Source of the DNA: an uncultured Crocinitomix sp.
Lineage (GTDB): Bacteria > Bacteroidota > Bacteroidia > Flavobacteriales_D > Crocinitomicaceae
Assembly: GCA_937136425.1 (NCBI GenBank)
Contig: CAKZON010000042.1
Span: 1 to 62,752, forward strand
DNA: 62,752 nt
Direction: 5' to 3'
Both the position numbers and the translations under genes were made by a program. Under the pieces are notes generated by a model. The model was given only the letters and a program-made list of their open reading frames with translations. It was not told where the DNA came from and did no database searches. Within the stretch, counting starts at the first letter, position 1. Each line of letters begins with the position of its first letter. Positions 35,501 through 43,660 of the stretch are shown here, one piece after another.

Positions 35501-35886
35501 TACTAGGATTTAAAAAGCAGTTCGAACCTAAAATATTGAGTGGTCAAAAGAAACACACAATAAGATTAGATCCGCACAATCGCTGGAAAAGGGGTAATTC
35601 TATTCAGATGGCCACAGGAGTTCGAACAAAAAACTACAACTGTTTCAAAGAAACCGAATGTACATCAGTTCAAAGAGTGTATATGTCATACGCCTATAAC
35701 AATATCATTGAAATATCAGTGAATGGTCGACAATTACACAAATTCTCAGACAAAATGGAACTAGCACTTAATGACGGTTTCGATACCTGGGATGAGTTCT
35801 TTGATTGGTTTCATCCGCTCATTGAAAAGACTGAGGATAATTGGCTAGAGGCTAATCTGATTCATTGGACCGATTTACGATACTAA
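35497..35886 (+). CDS. ASCH/PUA-like domain protein
   Basis: 129 residues. It begins ILGFKKQFEPKILSGQKKHTIR, the signature of small ASCH-type (PUA-fold) phage proteins (I-x-SG-x-K-x-xTIR), which bind RNA or modified bases. Ends in an aromatic-rich helix (DTWDEFFDWFHPL). ATGA overlap upstream. Confidence 0.65.
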   Translation: MILGFKKQFEPKILSGQKKHTIRLDPHNRWKRGNSIQMATGVRTKNYNCFKETECTSVQRVYMSYAYNNIIEISVNGRQLHKFSDKMELALNDGFDTWDEFFDWFHPLIEKTEDNWLEANLIHWTDLRY

Positions 35887-35896
35887 AACAACCACA

Positions 35897-36718
35897 ATGC
35901 CCACTAGATTTAAAATAACACCTGAGCGTGACAAGTTCATCCGAGATAACCGGTTGCTAATGTCTGGAGTTGATCTTGCAAAGGAATTGGGTTGCAGTAA
36001 AAGCTTTATTCAACACTATTTGCGAAACAATGGTTTGACAGTTCCAAAAGAGGTTCAAAACTCATTTCGTGTAAAAAAGATGATCGGTAGAACCACTTTC
36101 ACAGAAAAGGAAGATCAATACATCAAAGACAATTACCTCACCATGCCAATCAAAACTATTGCATCAGAATTAGGACGAAGTGGAACTGGTATTAATGGAA
36201 GAATGAAAGCAATGGGATTAGAAGTCCCAGCTGACATCATTGAGGAGCGAAAACAGATGGGAAGAATTAAGCCTGGACAAACGCCTCCTAACAAAGGCAA
36301 AAAGCAAACGGAGTACATGAGTGCCGAGGCAATCGAAAGAACCAAAGCAACGCGATTTAAAAAGGGAAATGAACCACATAATACCTTAAAGGATGGTGAA
36401 ATAACAGTCCGGAAAGATAAAAGAGGCATTGAGTACAAATTCATCCGAATTAAAAAAGCTGAATGGATACCGTTGCACCGCTACTTATGGGAGGAAGCTA
36501 ATGGTCCAATTCCCGAAGGTGGTAACATCATTTTTAAAGACGGTAATACACAAAACCTCCAGTTAAGCAATTTGGAATTATTGACTGACGGACAACTGAT
36601 GAAGAAAAATACAATTCACCGTTACCCGGACGAACTAAAAGACCTTATGAGGTTAACATCAAAATTAAACAGAACAATCAAAAAAATAGAAGAAAATGGC
36701 ACGAAACAAAATGACTGA
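35897..36718 (+). CDS. HNH endonuclease with N-terminal HTH repeats
   Basis: 273 residues. Two homeodomain-like repeats (residues 8-45, 58-95: DNRLLMSGVDLAKELGCSKS and DNYLTMPIKTIASELGRSG) are followed by a basic linker. The HNH_3 core has WIPLHRYLWEEANGPIPEG, FKDGNTQNLQLSNLELLT. A homing or nicking endonuclease is likely. It may be a selfish gene within the early operon. Confidence 0.8.
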   Translation: MPTRFKITPERDKFIRDNRLLMSGVDLAKELGCSKSFIQHYLRNNGLTVPKEVQNSFRVKKMIGRTTFTEKEDQYIKDNYLTMPIKTIASELGRSGTGINGRMKAMGLEVPADIIEERKQMGRIKPGQTPPNKGKKQTEYMSAEAIERTKATRFKKGNEPHNTLKDGEITVRKDKRGIEYKFIRIKKAEWIPLHRYLWEEANGPIPEGGNIIFKDGNTQNLQLSNLELLTDGQLMKKNTIHRYPDELKDLMRLTSKLNRTIKKIEENGTKQND

Positions 36719-36917
36719 TGTCCGAGACAATATGATCGAGGCAATGGAAAGACTTAACAGTGGAGATATGGATCCAGCAACCGGAAAAGCAATTGCAGCT
36801 TTGGGAGGTCAACTGGTTAATTCCGCAAAAGTGGAACTAGACTTCATAAAGGTTACTGGAAAGATTGAAGGTAGCGGATTTGTCAATATAGAACCTGCAC
36901 CAAAACAAATTAATTGA
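36696..36917 (+). CDS. Small early protein before gp16
   Basis: 73 residues. It begins 23 bp inside the HNH gene. The helical core IEAMERLNSGDMDPATGKAIAALGGQLVNSAKVE resembles small phage proteins of unknown role that are common upstream of gp16-like genes. Unassigned. Confidence 0.6.
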   Translation: MARNKMTDVRDNMIEAMERLNSGDMDPATGKAIAALGGQLVNSAKVELDFIKVTGKIEGSGFVNIEPAPKQIN

Positions 36918-36928
36918 ATTAATAGGCC

Positions 36929-37321
36929 ATGAGTAAGTACGCTGCATTTTTCGCTGTTAAAAAGCGAATGGAAAAATCAGGTGATGAATCAACCCGTCAA
37001 GAAATCATTAGTGATTTTACAGATGGATCCAAGTCTAGCTTGAAAGAACTATCTGATCAAGAATATAATCTCTTGATCCGAAAGTTAACCGACTCATTAA
37101 AAAAGAGTGAGAAATGGCAACAAACTCCTGAGAATGTAATGCGCCGTAAGATAATAGCACTCTTTGTTCATCAAATGGGATACACCATGTCTGGATTAAA
37201 TGATTGGTGCCTGAGATATGGAAAATTCAAAAAGGCATTGAACGGACACTCCAAAAAGGAACTTACTGAGCTCGTTACTCAAGCTGAATTTGTGTATCAG
37301 GATTATCTCAAACGAATATGA
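36929..37321 (+). CDS. Mu gp16-like protein (DUF1018)
   Basis: 130 residues. The C-terminal half holds MRRKIIALFVHQMGYT, DWCLRYGKFKKALNGHSKKEL and TQAEFVYQDYL, the conserved gp16/DUF1018 pattern of Mu-like phages. Often annotated as a regulatory protein, but the role is unproven. ATGA overlap with the next gene. Confidence 0.8.
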   Translation: MSKYAAFFAVKKRMEKSGDESTRQEIISDFTDGSKSSLKELSDQEYNLLIRKLTDSLKKSEKWQQTPENVMRRKIIALFVHQMGYTMSGLNDWCLRYGKFKKALNGHSKKELTELVTQAEFVYQDYLKRI

Positions 37322-37545
37322 AAGATCACGAATTGATAAGCAGATTAAAGAGTGATAATAAAATGCGCGATAAGACATTCTATTATCACCGGCACTATTC
37401 CAAATTAATCATTGGATATAAAAATGGTGTACTCTGTAGCGTCAATTTAGGATTAAACATTCGTCCTGCTGCATGGCCTCAAATTCAAAACAAAATCCCC
37501 TATAAAGAATCAATGTTAAATCAGCAAAGCTGGTCAATAGTATGA
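37318..37545 (+). CDS. Hypothetical early protein
   Basis: 75 basic residues, overlapping both neighbours by 4 bp. No recognised family. Confidence 0.5.
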   Translation: MKDHELISRLKSDNKMRDKTFYYHRHYSKLIIGYKNGVLCSVNLGLNIRPAAWPQIQNKIPYKESMLNQQSWSIV

Positions 37546-37844
37546 AAAAGCAAAAATTGAAATTTACACGAGCGGAACTTGAAACGCTACTAGACACTAT
37601 TAAGTGTTTTTCCAATTACGAATTGGAACCAGGAACTCACGCTTATTTATGTGGAGTTATCCTAAACCATGTCCGGTTAAAAATACTCACGAAGCTCCTT
37701 TCCGAAAAAAAGAAGTATTCACTCACATTAAAGGATTTTGAAGCGCATGCTGCACAAAAAATGTATCACTTAATGGATTGGAGTGATTTAACTGGAATTA
37801 GATTACCGGTCATGTATCAACTTCAAAATACAGAATTGGTATGA
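37542..37844 (+). CDS. Hypothetical early protein
   Basis: 100 residues, helical and basic. It lies where Mor (middle activator) sits in Mu, after gp16, but has no visible Mor-type C-terminal HTH. Unassigned. Confidence 0.55.
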   Translation: MKKQKLKFTRAELETLLDTIKCFSNYELEPGTHAYLCGVILNHVRLKILTKLLSEKKKYSLTLKDFEAHAAQKMYHLMDWSDLTGIRLPVMYQLQNTELV

Positions 37845-38257
37845 ACTACTTAATCACAAATAAACAAACAGGCACCAATGTACTTTTTAAGTACGATAAA
37901 AATGGGAGTTGCGTCTTTTATGAGTTTCAGGGTGAATTGACACCAGCTGACAAAATGCAATTCTTATTCGATAGGTTTCCTTTCACTTTGTCCAGGCTTG
38001 AAAAATGGAAAATGCTAAAATATGTAAAGGTGATCCAAGTCAGTGAAGATATTTCATTTACCATTTTTTGGAACAAGTATGCCAACAAAGTGGGAAACAA
38101 ACAACGAGCTATGAGACTTTGGGATGCGTTACCTGATGCAGAAAAGATGAAGGCTATTGAGAATATCAGAACCTACAATAAATATTTATTTATGAATCCC
38201 AATGTTCAAAAGTTGAATCCTGAAACTTACTTGAACCAACAACGCTGGAATAACTAA
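37841..38257 (+). CDS. Phage protein with replication-protein-like C-terminus
   Basis: 138 residues. Residues 75-138 (FWNKYANKVGNKQRAMRLWDAL ... NPETYLNQQRWNN, abridged) follow the tail motif seen in phage DnaD-like and primosomal proteins: W, then alternating helices, then NPxTYLxQxxW. It lacks the winged-helix usually ahead of this tail. It may contribute to host replisome recruitment, by analogy. Confidence 0.6.
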   Translation: MNYLITNKQTGTNVLFKYDKNGSCVFYEFQGELTPADKMQFLFDRFPFTLSRLEKWKMLKYVKVIQVSEDISFTIFWNKYANKVGNKQRAMRLWDALPDAEKMKAIENIRTYNKYLFMNPNVQKLNPETYLNQQRWNN

Positions 38258-38499
38258 TGAGTACTAATCCAGCACATATTGCCCTTCAGGACATTAAAGA
38301 GGATCTGCTTGAGCGTGACATTCCCATTTGGAATAAGATACCTGGTTCACATGTTGAACATGAGGTTTGGGCCGTATTCGGCAAATACCTGTACAACAAA
38401 GATCAAAGAATGCTAAACAAGCAGCTCGGCCTCCACAAAATCAACATGTTTGAAAACCAAAACGCAAAAGGATCTATTCACAAACACAGCCAAAACTAA
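38257..38499 (+). CDS. Hypothetical early protein
   Basis: 80 residues. It starts at the TAATG junction of the previous gene. It is rich in His, Lys and Asn near the C-terminus. No family recognised. Confidence 0.5.
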   Translation: MSTNPAHIALQDIKEDLLERDIPIWNKIPGSHVEHEVWAVFGKYLYNKDQRMLNKQLGLHKINMFENQNAKGSIHKHSQN

Positions 38500-38536
38500 T
38501 CAATGAGTGAAGTTTTGGCTAGATATAAATACAATA

Positions 38537-39028
38537 ATGAAATATCAAGAGGCGCTTAAAATAGCATTACAAGTAAAATCCGTACTAGAACCACATTGCG
38601 ATCGGATTGAAATTGCGGGCAGCATTCGCAGACAAAAACCTTATGTAAAAGACATTGAAATTGTGGCAATTCCCAAACCTTATGAAACTGGATTGTTTTC
38701 TTCAGGTATTGCTCCAATCATTAATCAATGGGAAAAGGTAAAAGGTGAACTTCCATGTAAATACACGCAGCGGATACTTCCTGAAGGAATTAAACTTGAT
38801 TTGTTTTTTGCAAAGAAAGAAAACTGGGGATTAATCTACGCAATTCGAACTGGCAGCGCAGACTATTCTCACTTTGTATTAGCGCAGGGATGGGTTAAAA
38901 ACGGATATAAAAGTGTAGATGGCCAATTGACTTACAAAGGTCAAATAGTTCCAGTACTTGAGGAAGAAGATCTTTTCAAAATAGCTGGAGTTAAATATGT
39001 CGCACCTCAATTAAGAATTTCAAAATGA
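38537..39028 (+). CDS. DNA polymerase beta-like nucleotidyltransferase
   Basis: 163 residues from ATG 38537. The core IEIAGSIRRQKPYVKDIEIVAIP is the GS(I)RR plus DxE/V motif of the pol beta/polX palm; ILPEGIKLDLFFA supplies the third carboxylate. There is no PHP or 3' helix-hairpin-helix, so it is a stand-alone palm. It may fill gaps or add nucleotides at transposition intermediates. That is inference. Confidence 0.75.
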   Translation: MKYQEALKIALQVKSVLEPHCDRIEIAGSIRRQKPYVKDIEIVAIPKPYETGLFSSGIAPIINQWEKVKGELPCKYTQRILPEGIKLDLFFAKKENWGLIYAIRTGSADYSHFVLAQGWVKNGYKSVDGQLTYKGQIVPVLEEEDLFKIAGVKYVAPQLRISK

Positions 39029-39216
39029 TAACAGTATTCATAAAACATCAGGAATGGATTGATGCGCCTCATGCAATGCTTGATGGTGATTTTATTACTC
39101 GTTCAGAAATAGTAAAAGTATCAGACCTATTAGAGTTAAATCAAATGTTTAAAAACATAATTGAGGTCAAAGTCTTATGCCCTAAGTGTAGTGGGGATTG
39201 TACTGCACAAGCCTAA
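39025..39216 (+). CDS. Small protein with C-terminal Cys pairs
   Basis: 63 residues, ATGA-coupled to the nucleotidyltransferase. The C-terminus CPKCSGDC looks like half a zinc knuckle. Unknown role. Confidence 0.55.
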   Translation: MITVFIKHQEWIDAPHAMLDGDFITRSEIVKVSDLLELNQMFKNIIEVKVLCPKCSGDCTAQA

Positions 39217-39227
39217 AACAAAGAAAG

Positions 39228-40376
39228 ATGGCAAACGAACAACAATCATTGAAGCTGATGATCGGATCAATGGTAACTTATGAATCAAACCCTGGGAAAG
39301 ACTCACGGGAAATGGGCGTACATTCCGTCCCAAAAGAATGTCCAGCTGTTATTGTCAGACAAGGTAAAGCTGATGGCTCTTATAACCTCACAGTATTTGT
39401 CGATAATCAAGGAGTGAGTGACTCATTCCATCACGGTACCGGTACCATTTCGAGATTGAACGTTCCTCACGAATCAGTCGAAGATAATACGACAGGTAAG
39501 TGGAAGTTTTTCAACGGGAATATCGTGCATGATTTTGAATCAACAGATAATCCTGAAGACCTTTCTAATGTTGTCATGGACACTTTAGTGAAAAGAATAA
39601 AGGATATGGGATTCGAATTGGCCGAAAATTTCACAGAGCAAAATTTGCAGGATATGGAAGCCGAGTACAATTCCAAATTGGAGCAAGTGAAAGGGTATGG
39701 AGTAGAATATGATAATAACACTATCCCTCCAACAATTGAGCAATTGAATGAATTAATCACAAAATTTAATACGGTGCTTGGTGATTTTAACAGCTTAGGG
39801 TTTAAATTACCTCCGAATCCTACATTTGATCAATTAGAATCATTTAGTATTGGATACAACGAGAAATTAGAATCAGCACGAAAGTATGGTCTTAACATTG
39901 ATGATGATAATCCTCCTAAAATACAGGATTTAGTGGTCTACAATTTAGATGCGGATGGAAAGAAAACTGTGTTAATTGCATACGGATATGAACTGAAAAA
40001 TGATGTCACTGTTCAACAAATGGATGAAATGCTGAATGAGTTTGATCAAGAATTGGCATCAGCTAAAGAGATCGGGTTCCAAGCATTAGAAGAAGATGAT
40101 ATCACCATACAAATGATCCGGAACTTTATTCAAGAGTATGAGGATACTTTAAAAGAAAAAGAGCTGCTGTTGGATAAGCTAACCAAAACCGGCCATGCTG
40201 AAGCTGGCTATTTGGAAGGCGAAAAAACCGTTGAGGAACTTCGTGAATTGGATCACAGTTACGAAAACTTACTTGCAGAGGCGTACGCTGCCGGATTAAA
40301 GAAGAAAACGGCAAAAAATGCAAAGCCATATACATTAACTCAAATTAATGAGGCTTTGGGTATAAAAGCTGGATAA
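39228..40376 (+). CDS. Repeat protein of the early region, unknown
   Basis: 382 residues from ATG 39228. Residues about 10-85 form a beta-rich domain (SMVTYESNP, NLTVFVDNQGVSD). From about 105 to the end, some eight helical repeats of about 30 residues recur with the pattern (Y/L/I)G(F/Y/L)xxxxxxTxxQLxExxxxYxxxLxxAK, for example AYGYELKNDVTVQQMDEML. I do not know a named family. It is the last and largest gene of the early operon, followed by a hairpin. Confidence 0.65.
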   Translation: MANEQQSLKLMIGSMVTYESNPGKDSREMGVHSVPKECPAVIVRQGKADGSYNLTVFVDNQGVSDSFHHGTGTISRLNVPHESVEDNTTGKWKFFNGNIVHDFESTDNPEDLSNVVMDTLVKRIKDMGFELAENFTEQNLQDMEAEYNSKLEQVKGYGVEYDNNTIPPTIEQLNELITKFNTVLGDFNSLGFKLPPNPTFDQLESFSIGYNEKLESARKYGLNIDDDNPPKIQDLVVYNLDADGKKTVLIAYGYELKNDVTVQQMDEMLNEFDQELASAKEIGFQALEEDDITIQMIRNFIQEYEDTLKEKELLLDKLTKTGHAEAGYLEGEKTVEELRELDHSYENLLAEAYAAGLKKKTAKNAKPYTLTQINEALGIKAG

Positions 40377-40389
40377 ACTAATTTCCATT

Positions 40390-40422
40390 TTTGGTAGGGA
40401 TCAATAAGAGTTCCCTACCAAA
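40390..40422 (+). terminator. Hairpin ending the early operon
   Basis: A perfect 11-bp stem TTTGGTAGGGA / TCCCTACCAAA with an 11-nt loop. There is no strong T run afterwards, so strength is uncertain. Its position 12 bp after the stop supports a terminator. Confidence 0.65.
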
Positions 40423-40513
40423 TTGGGAGCATAAAAACAACAATTCGGCAGTTTCAATTAAGCACTCAGCAAAAAATTGAATGCAACTATTACAAAAAAG
40501 ATAAATTTATATT

Positions 40514-40774
40514 ATGCTTATTTACTATCACCAAATCGAGGAACATGCTAAGGAAAAGATGATTATTGAAGACCTTGTAATGTATGATACTGAAAAAAAG
40601 GATATGACACACTTTCACTTTCGAGAATCAACCTATACAGAATCACGATCAATCAAAAAATTCAAATTCAAAGATATTCATTTTGAAGAGTTCGTAGCAA
40701 CGACTGACATTATTGAGATCAGTGAATCAAAATATCAGGAAATAATTGAAACATTTAAGTCCAAAATATTCTAA
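40514..40774 (+). CDS. Hypothetical protein
   Basis: 86 residues, rich in Glu, Lys, Phe and Ile, with a beta/alpha pattern (KKFKFKDIHFEEFVATTDIIEI). It stands apart from the early operon and pairs with the lipoprotein gene that follows. Unknown. Confidence 0.5.
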   Translation: MLIYYHQIEEHAKEKMIIEDLVMYDTEKKDMTHFHFRESTYTESRSIKKFKFKDIHFEEFVATTDIIEISESKYQEIIETFKSKIF

Positions 40775-40796
40775 TTTTAAACAAAAAAATCAAAAG

Positions 40797-41261
40797 ATGA
40801 AAAAAGTAATTTACCTATTAACATTAACCCTGTTAGCTAGTTGCAATTCTGAAACTACAACAGATAGCCCTGAACAAATTAATGAAGTGATTCAGGAAGA
40901 AGTAATTGATCGTTGTGTTGAATTCACTCCCGAAACCGCGAAAAATGTATCAAACGAAATGGATTCAACCCTTTATACCGAAGTTGAAATGGTTTTAATT
41001 GGCGAGTATCTGTTTACCTATATGATGGTGTTTCCTCAAGATGAGATGAAGGAGAACCCTTTTGCCCAGGCAATAAGTGAGAACGCTAAAAAAGATGGTT
41101 TTGAAGAATATTCAAATACCTGTGATGTTCTTGAGTATAAGCGTCGATTATTAAAAGAGCAAGGAATCACAGAGGAAGATTTTGCAGCTGGTCTCAAGGA
41201 TGATTTTGAAAAGCTCAATGAAGGACTTGAAGAGGTTAGCGATCAGTTTGAAAGTCGTTAA
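40797..41261 (+). CDS. Prophage-encoded lipoprotein
   Basis: 154 residues from ATG 40797. The signal peptide MKKVIYLLTLTLLASC has a clear lipobox, followed by a Thr/Ser/Glu linker and a helical acidic domain. It lies between the early operon and the convergent head genes, so it may be a lysogenic-conversion (moron) gene or a spanin. The length and lack of a partner favour the first. Confidence 0.65.
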   Translation: MKKVIYLLTLTLLASCNSETTTDSPEQINEVIQEEVIDRCVEFTPETAKNVSNEMDSTLYTEVEMVLIGEYLFTYMMVFPQDEMKENPFAQAISENAKKDGFEEYSNTCDVLEYKRRLLKEQGITEEDFAAGLKDDFEKLNEGLEEVSDQFESR

Positions 41262-41279
41262 TTAATTTTTACTCCACAT

Positions 41280-41489
41280 TTAAGAATGTCGATCAGCTAG
41301 GTCGGCATTTTTTGTTTCCAGTTTTCTGTTTTGGCGAATAATGTCCTCCACTGTACGCTCAGAATAAAAGAATTTCTCAGCTGTCTTTTTTACAGAATCA
41401 TCCCAACGCAACCTCTTGACATCCCATAATTGAAGGAAAAAATTATAAGCAGCTTCTCGTCGGCGAATATGGTTCTTTTGATCACTCAC
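41280..41489 (-). CDS. Small HTH-like protein, end of the leftward head operon
   Basis: 69 residues, basic. AEKFFYSERTVEDIIRQN reads as a helix-turn-helix. It could be a late regulator, since no Mor/C homologue is evident elsewhere. Unverified. Confidence 0.5.
   Translation of the reverse strand: MSDQKNHIRRREAAYNFFLQLWDVKRLRWDDSVKKTAEKFFYSERTVEDIIRQNRKLETKNADLADRHS
41285..41313 (+). terminator. Terminator after the lipoprotein gene
   Basis: An 8-bp stem AATGTCGA / TCGGCATT (one G-T pair) with a 9-nt loop and a T run. It lies within the 3' end of the convergent minus-strand gene at 41280. Confidence 0.65.
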
Positions 41490-41505
41490 CTACAAAAATA
41501 CAGAC

Positions 41506-41964
41506 TTAATCAATACCTTCTGTAATCTCGGGTGAAAATTCTTCAGGAGTGATTATTCCAAACGCTGGCTTTTTAGCCCTTTTCTCAACAAACTTATCCT
41601 GTAATAATACTGAACTTCTAATCAGGCCATTGTCACGCTCCATAGGCAAATGCCCCGTTTCCTCAAAGCAGTACATTTTTGACCTAATATCTGCCATAAT
41701 TGATATATGGCGATTCGTGTCATCAGCAATTTTACTTTTTGATTTTTTGAAATCTGTGTATAAAATCAATTCAACATCAACAATTACTTCTTGCTGATCT
41801 TTGGTCAAAGCATTAATCTCTGCCGGCTCAAAATTCACAAATACGCAGGGTGTATTTATGATCCCTCCTTTTTCGTCATCTTGTTCCAGGTACCACTCAA
41901 TAACTTTTATTTCAGGAATAGTTTCTAATTGGGTTTTAATGTGGTTATAATGTTCTTTAAACAT
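41506..41964 (-). CDS. gp37-like tail-terminator-type protein
   Basis: 152 residues, with NTPCVFVNFEPAEI and VELILYTDFKKSK, the alpha/beta pattern of Mu gp37-like or tail terminator proteins that act at the head-tail junction. Call based on pattern and position next to gpG. Confidence 0.5.
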   Translation of the reverse strand: MFKEHYNHIKTQLETIPEIKVIEWYLEQDDEKGGIINTPCVFVNFEPAEINALTKDQQEVIVDVELILYTDFKKSKSKIADDTNRHISIMADIRSKMYCFEETGHLPMERDNGLIRSSVLLQDKFVEKRAKKPAFGIITPEEFSPEITEGID

Positions 41965-41975
41965 AGTTTTAATTA

Positions 41976-42404
41976 TTACATTCTCATTATTCGATTTATG
42001 CGCTTTGCCATAGTTTTAGAAATCTTTCGATTCAACTGTTCAGACCTTCCAATAAATTGACGTTTCGGAATGATAGCAGATCCATTTCGTCCAGCTCGGC
42101 CTCCCTTATTATGTATTTCGGCATATTTAGTTCCATATATTATTTGTACACCTCTCGCAGTGATTCGGTATCTTCCTGAATCGGATAAACGTTTACTTTC
42201 GGTTAATATCTTCCGAGTACGTGCAGCACCTTTTCCGTTTTTATTTCGCTTAACCGGTTGCCACTTGCTTAACCTTTTGTCAGTAAATCCCTCATTGATA
42301 AATGATCGCCGGTAATGATTTACAGCTTGCACACCCATATCCTTTTTCACATCATTCTGAAGGTATTGTTGTACTTTTTTTAGTTTTCTCTGTAAATCTT
42401 TCAT
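41976..42404 (-). CDS. Phage virion morphogenesis protein (Mu gpG-like)
   Basis: 142 residues, strongly basic. AEIHNKGGRAGRN ... IPKRQFIGRSEQ matches the phage virion morphogenesis family (Mu gpG, P2 gpS). Likely tail completion. Confidence 0.8.
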   Translation of the reverse strand: MKDLQRKLKKVQQYLQNDVKKDMGVQAVNHYRRSFINEGFTDKRLSKWQPVKRNKNGKGAARTRKILTESKRLSDSGRYRITARGVQIIYGTKYAEIHNKGGRAGRNGSAIIPKRQFIGRSEQLNRKISKTMAKRINRIMRM

Positions 42405-42479
42405 AACTTTGTTACTCTAAGAGGTTTAAATGTGAGTCGCGGTGTATGTTAAAATACACTTCAACGCTTTTTAAATCTC

Positions 42480-43550
42480 TTATTTTTCTATCCGCTTATT
42501 ATCAATTCCTACACTTATCGCATAAGGACGCTCACCATATTCAGGGTGCAGCTTTACATTAATAAAGATCTCCTCATCACCGTATGTAGTTTTGTAGTAC
42601 AAAAACTTGGTTACACCTTTATGCTTTCCCGGTTCCACTTCAGCGAAACCAACATATTCCCAATTATCAACATCATCAGCTAGTACCGTTGGGTATGTTT
42701 TTAAAAATGGATCAGTTATTTTTCGAGAAAGCGTTTTAATATCCCCTCGGCGGATCATCATTTGACCAGTGTGCAGCACCTTGTTTGTAATAATCAAACC
42801 ATTTACCGTATCAATTGTGTTTTTAGCCCAATCGCTCACACGTTTTTCAGTATCTCTTTGGACCAAACGACTCACAACTGTACCGTCTGAATTAGGCACT
42901 CCACTAAAATATGGGTGCTGTGTTCCAATCAATTCTCCTGTAAATGCAGGATTGCCTTCAAGCCCTGCTGGAGGTTCAGGCCAATCAGATGGAGCTCGAC
43001 CAGCTTTATCATCCGTTTGTTCAATATCACATTTACAATTCCATAAAACACCAGGGAATTGCTCCGCCCAAAATGGATGATCAATTGGGAGTACTAATCC
43101 ATAATACTTGATATGTTGTCCACGAGGTTCGCCACTCGTACTTTGAAGCCAGCGCAAATTTGCATATAAATCAGAATCCTCTTTAAACCTGGTAAACCGC
43201 TCGGCCATACTTCCGCGTCTTAATGCTGTATTGTATTCCGTTCTAAGCCAATCCTTATTGTACTTGTCCGAAATTTTAAGCGCTTCTTTTTTAAACTTAC
43301 CAAATGGAACGATCTCGCCTTGATCATCAATTAATAGTGCTGCAATAGCTTCAGTTTGTTTGTGACTTTTGAACGCAGCAAATACACCAGCATTGGTTCG
43401 CAATTGATTGATCAATGTTTGATTGGTCACATTATACTCTAAATCAATACTACTATCAATAGATCCTTGCAATGCTTCATTCGTAATTTGAAATAGATCT
43501 GCATTAGCAACCTCATTGCCTTTGTAAATTTGTTTGAGCGCTTTTATCAC
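42480..43550 (-). CDS. Head morphogenesis protein (Mu gp30-like) with nuclease-like tail
   Basis: The N-terminal two thirds hold the SPP1 gp7/Mu gp30 domain: WLRTEYNTALRRGSMAERF, WLQSTSGEPRGQH and WNCKCDIEQ. The C-terminal 120 residues (GQMMIRRGDIKTLSRKITDP to HPEYGERPYAISVG, abridged) resemble the phage barnase/EndoU-type PBECR nuclease fold. The annotated start is GTG at 43550. The same frame continues coding-like to the portal stop near 43660 without an ATG, so a non-ATG start about 34 codons earlier is possible. Confidence 0.8.
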   Translation of the reverse strand: MIKALKQIYKGNEVANADLFQITNEALQGSIDSSIDLEYNVTNQTLINQLRTNAGVFAAFKSHKQTEAIAALLIDDQGEIVPFGKFKKEALKISDKYNKDWLRTEYNTALRRGSMAERFTRFKEDSDLYANLRWLQSTSGEPRGQHIKYYGLVLPIDHPFWAEQFPGVLWNCKCDIEQTDDKAGRAPSDWPEPPAGLEGNPAFTGELIGTQHPYFSGVPNSDGTVVSRLVQRDTEKRVSDWAKNTIDTVNGLIITNKVLHTGQMMIRRGDIKTLSRKITDPFLKTYPTVLADDVDNWEYVGFAEVEPGKHKGVTKFLYYKTTYGDEEIFINVKLHPEYGERPYAISVGIDNKRIEK

Positions 43551-43660
43551 GAGCTCGTCTATTCCGTCAATAGGTAGTTTATCCGTATTAGTTACTGAAA
43601 ACTCCTTGTAAAGCGATTTTATTTTGGCCCCGAACTGCCATGTTCGTGCAATTACGGGGC

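Noticed and set aside
37542..37844. Mor/C-type middle or late activator
   Set aside because: The position fits, but no C-terminal HTH resembling Mor is visible.
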